DNA of 8,026 nucleotides from Flavisolibacter sp. (GTDB lineage: Bacteria; Bacteroidota; Bacteroidia; Chitinophagales; Chitinophagaceae). The stretch is taken from positions 1-8,026 of the forward strand of contig JAGIAB010000133.1 of the NCBI GenBank assembly GCA_017745135.1, in the 5' to 3' direction. Positions 6,240-8,026 of this stretch are shown here, piece by piece; within the stretch, counting starts at the first letter, position 1; each line of letters begins with the position of its first letter. The notes under the pieces were generated by a model. It did not search any database and had not been told where the DNA came from. It saw only the letters and a list, made by a program, of their open reading frames with translations. The position numbers and the translations under genes were made by a program.

Positions 6240-6241
6240 AT

Positions 6242-8026
6242 ATGCCTAAGGCAATTAAATACCTGATGAGTATGAAACGACTACCGATAGTAATAGCAAT
6301 GGTAATAGCCGGAGTGTTTCTGGCTTTTAACACAATGGGTAAATCCAACACTCCTCCTCCCGGCAAGTATGAGAAAATTTTGCAGACAGTAGGTGAGTAT
6401 TTGAAACAAGGCCATTTTAGTCCTAAAGATATTAATGACGACTTCTCCAGAAAAGTGTACCAGAAGTATTTTGAAGAGCTGGACCAGGATAAAAATATCT
6501 TTCTGCAACAGGACCTTACTGCATTGGATCAATATTCCACCAAAATTGACGATGAGATCAAAGGTGCACCGGTTCAATTCTTTTTAGAAGCCGGAAACCT
6601 GTTCAATAAAAGAATTGAAGAAACCTCTCAAATCTATAAAGGCATCCTGGCAAAACCATTTGACTTTACAGTTAATGAAACGGTAGTAACAGATCCGAAA
6701 AGAATTAATTTCCCGGCTACAGAAGCTGAGCGCAGAGAAGCCTGGCGCAAGCGTTTAAAATATTTGACATTGCAGCGCTACTCCGATTTGCTGGATGCAA
6801 GAGAAAGCAATAAAGGAAAAGAAGGCTTTGCTGTAAAGACCAACCAGCAATTGGAAGAAGAAGCCCGTGCAAAAGTGAAGACTTCAATGGACAGAACGTT
6901 TGAGCGTTACAAACTGAAGTTTGATAACGACGAAAAATTCAGCGTGTTTGTGAATACTATTACCGGCATGATGGATTTGCATACTGAATATATGGCTCCG
7001 CTTGATAAAAGATATTTTGATGAAGCACTTAGTGGTTCCTTCGATGGTATTGGTGCACAGTTAGGCTATGAGGAAGGCAATATCAAGATTGTTTCTGTTT
7101 TACCAGGTGGCCCTGCTCAAAAATCGCAGCAGGTAGACGTAGGTGATATTGTAGTTAAAGTGGCACAAGGTGCTGACACGCCAGTTGAGTTAGCAGGATT
7201 TGATGTGACGGATGCGGTTAAACTCATTCGTGGTAAAAAAGGTACTGAAGTAAGGTTGACCTTAAGAAAGAAAGATGGAACACTGAAAACAATTCCTTTA
7301 GTACGTGATAAAATCATCCAGGATGAAACCTATGTAAGAAGTGCAGTGATTGATCAGGGTACATCCAAGATCGGTTATATTTTTCTTCCTGAATTCTACG
7401 CCAATTTCAACGATCCAACTGATCCGCACCGCAGTGCCCTTGATGTTGAACAAGAAGTAAAAAAATTAAAAGCTGAAAATGTAGACGGCATTGTTATCGA
7501 CCTGAGAAACAATGGCGGAGGTTCTTTGAATGATGTTGTTCAAATAGCCGGTTTGTTTATTGACCGTGGCCCTATAGTACAGGTAAAAAGCAGGGGACGT
7601 GCGCCTGAAGTGTTAAGAGATAACGATGCTGGTGTTTTATGGGATGGTCCTTTGGCCGTTATGGTAAACGAATTCAGTGCGTCGGCTTCAGAAATATTTG
7701 CTGCTGCCATGCAGGATTATGGCCGTGCAGTGGTTATTGGAAGTACCAGCACTTATGGTAAAGGAAGTGTTCAGCGCAGCATTGGATTGGATCCAGACAA
7801 CTTCTTATCTTCTAATTCCGATTTAGGTTCGTTGAAGTTAACGCTCCAGAAATTCTATCGTATCAGCGGAGGTTCTACACAGTTGAAGGGAGTTGTTCCG
7901 GATATCATAATTCCCGATTTTTATGAATATCTCAAGATCAGGGAAAAAGACAATAGCACGGCCCTGGAATGGGATAGCATTCCAGCCCTGCGGCATACGG
8001 AGTTTAATAAGGGGGCGGTCTGGAAT
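6242..8026 (+). CDS. prc: Prc/Tsp-type carboxy-terminal processing protease (S41A), C-terminus cut off by window edge
   Basis: A periplasmic serine protease that degrades or trims proteins from their C-termini. 595 codons are visible without a stop; E. coli Prc has 682, so the C-terminal domain is incomplete. Order: N-terminal signal or membrane anchor (hydrophobic about 14-31), Tsp N-terminal helical domain (about 40-260, with FEELDQDKNIFLQQD and KRLKYLTLQRY), PDZ domain (about 264-358, FDGIGAQLGYEEG, VLPGGPAQKS), and S41 catalytic domain. VNEFSASASEIFAAAMQDYG gives nucleophile Ser481, STYGKGSVQ gives the base Lys507, and Asp492 matches the E. coli supporting Asp; IDLRNNGGGSL forms the family's glycine-rich strand. 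One residue more separates Ser and Lys than in E. coli. ATG 6242 gives the longest frame; ATG 6272 (MKRLPIV) would make a more usual signal peptide and fits the promoter better. No lipobox is seen. Monocistronic as far as visible. Confidence 0.95.
   Translation, partial: MPKAIKYLMSMKRLPIVIAMVIAGVFLAFNTMGKSNTPPPGKYEKILQTVGEYLKQGHFSPKDINDDFSRKVYQKYFEELDQDKNIFLQQDLTALDQYSTKIDDEIKGAPVQFFLEAGNLFNKRIEETSQIYKGILAKPFDFTVNETVVTDPKRINFPATEAERREAWRKRLKYLTLQRYSDLLDARESNKGKEGFAVKTNQQLEEEARAKVKTSMDRTFERYKLKFDNDEKFSVFVNTITGMMDLHTEYMAPLDKRYFDEALSGSFDGIGAQLGYEEGNIKIVSVLPGGPAQKSQQVDVGDIVVKVAQGADTPVELAGFDVTDAVKLIRGKKGTEVRLTLRKKDGTLKTIPLVRDKIIQDETYVRSAVIDQGTSKIGYIFLPEFYANFNDPTDPHRSALDVEQEVKKLKAENVDGIVIDLRNNGGGSLNDVVQIAGLFIDRGPIVQVKSRGRAPEVLRDNDAGVLWDGPLAVMVNEFSASASEIFAAAMQDYGRAVVIGSTSTYGKGSVQRSIGLDPDNFLSSNSDLGSLKLTLQKFYRISGGSTQLKGVVPDIIIPDFYEYLKIREKDNSTALEWDSIPALRHTEFNKGAVWN

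Noticed and set aside
6281..7317. Minus-strand frames of 98 and 66 codons opposite the protease gene
   Set aside because: They are antisense to a gene with intact Prc domains and catalytic residues, and have no motifs of their own.
1..8026. CRISPR array, insertion sequence, prophage or defence system
   Set aside because: No regularly spaced identical repeats, transposase or integrase motifs, or terminal inverted repeats were found; every long frame is explained by common families.

Overview
The window looks like chromosomal DNA from a member of the Bacteroidota, most likely near the Chitinophagaceae. Four things point there: a TonB-linked outer-membrane barrel protein with an N-terminal carboxypeptidase-regulatory-like domain, the absence of clear Shine-Dalgarno sequences, moderately AT-rich DNA, and exact matches to the Bacteroidota -7 promoter box TAnnTTTG in front of every transcription unit. 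The genus is inferred from protein style only.

Left part (1-3022, minus strand): a tightly packed three-gene unit from a surface-polysaccharide pathway. In transcription order it has a Gfo/Idh/MocA-type sugar dehydrogenase (2021-3022), a GT-B glycosyltransferase (943-2043, overlapping the dehydrogenase by 23 bp), and a second GT-B glycosyltransferase (starting with TTG at 941, one base after the previous stop, and running off the left edge). The likely division of labour is that the dehydrogenase modifies a nucleotide sugar and the transferases add sugars to a growing lipid-linked glycan.

Middle (3023-5904): a strong intrinsic terminator, then an 886-residue TonB-dependent-receptor-like protein on the minus strand (3095-5755) with a signal peptide, regulatory-like domain, plug, barrel and a striking glycine-rich loop near the C-terminus. 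No SusD partner is next to it.

Right part (5905-8026): a terminator with A and T tracts on both sides, a tRNA-His(GTG) on the minus strand (5939-6013), about 230 bp of non-coding DNA with several small inverted and direct repeats, and a divergent plus-strand gene for a Prc/Tsp-type periplasmic processing protease that runs off the right edge.

All these genes fall into known families. I found no mobile element, CRISPR array, phage gene or defence system, and nothing that convincingly indicates a new system. The most useful observations are start-site decisions (two longer reading frames begin at spurious TTG codons; a third gene seems really to use TTG and has no methionine in 313 visible codons), candidate leaderless or near-leaderless promoters, the glycine-rich surface loop, and a small inverted repeat that brackets the protease promoter.
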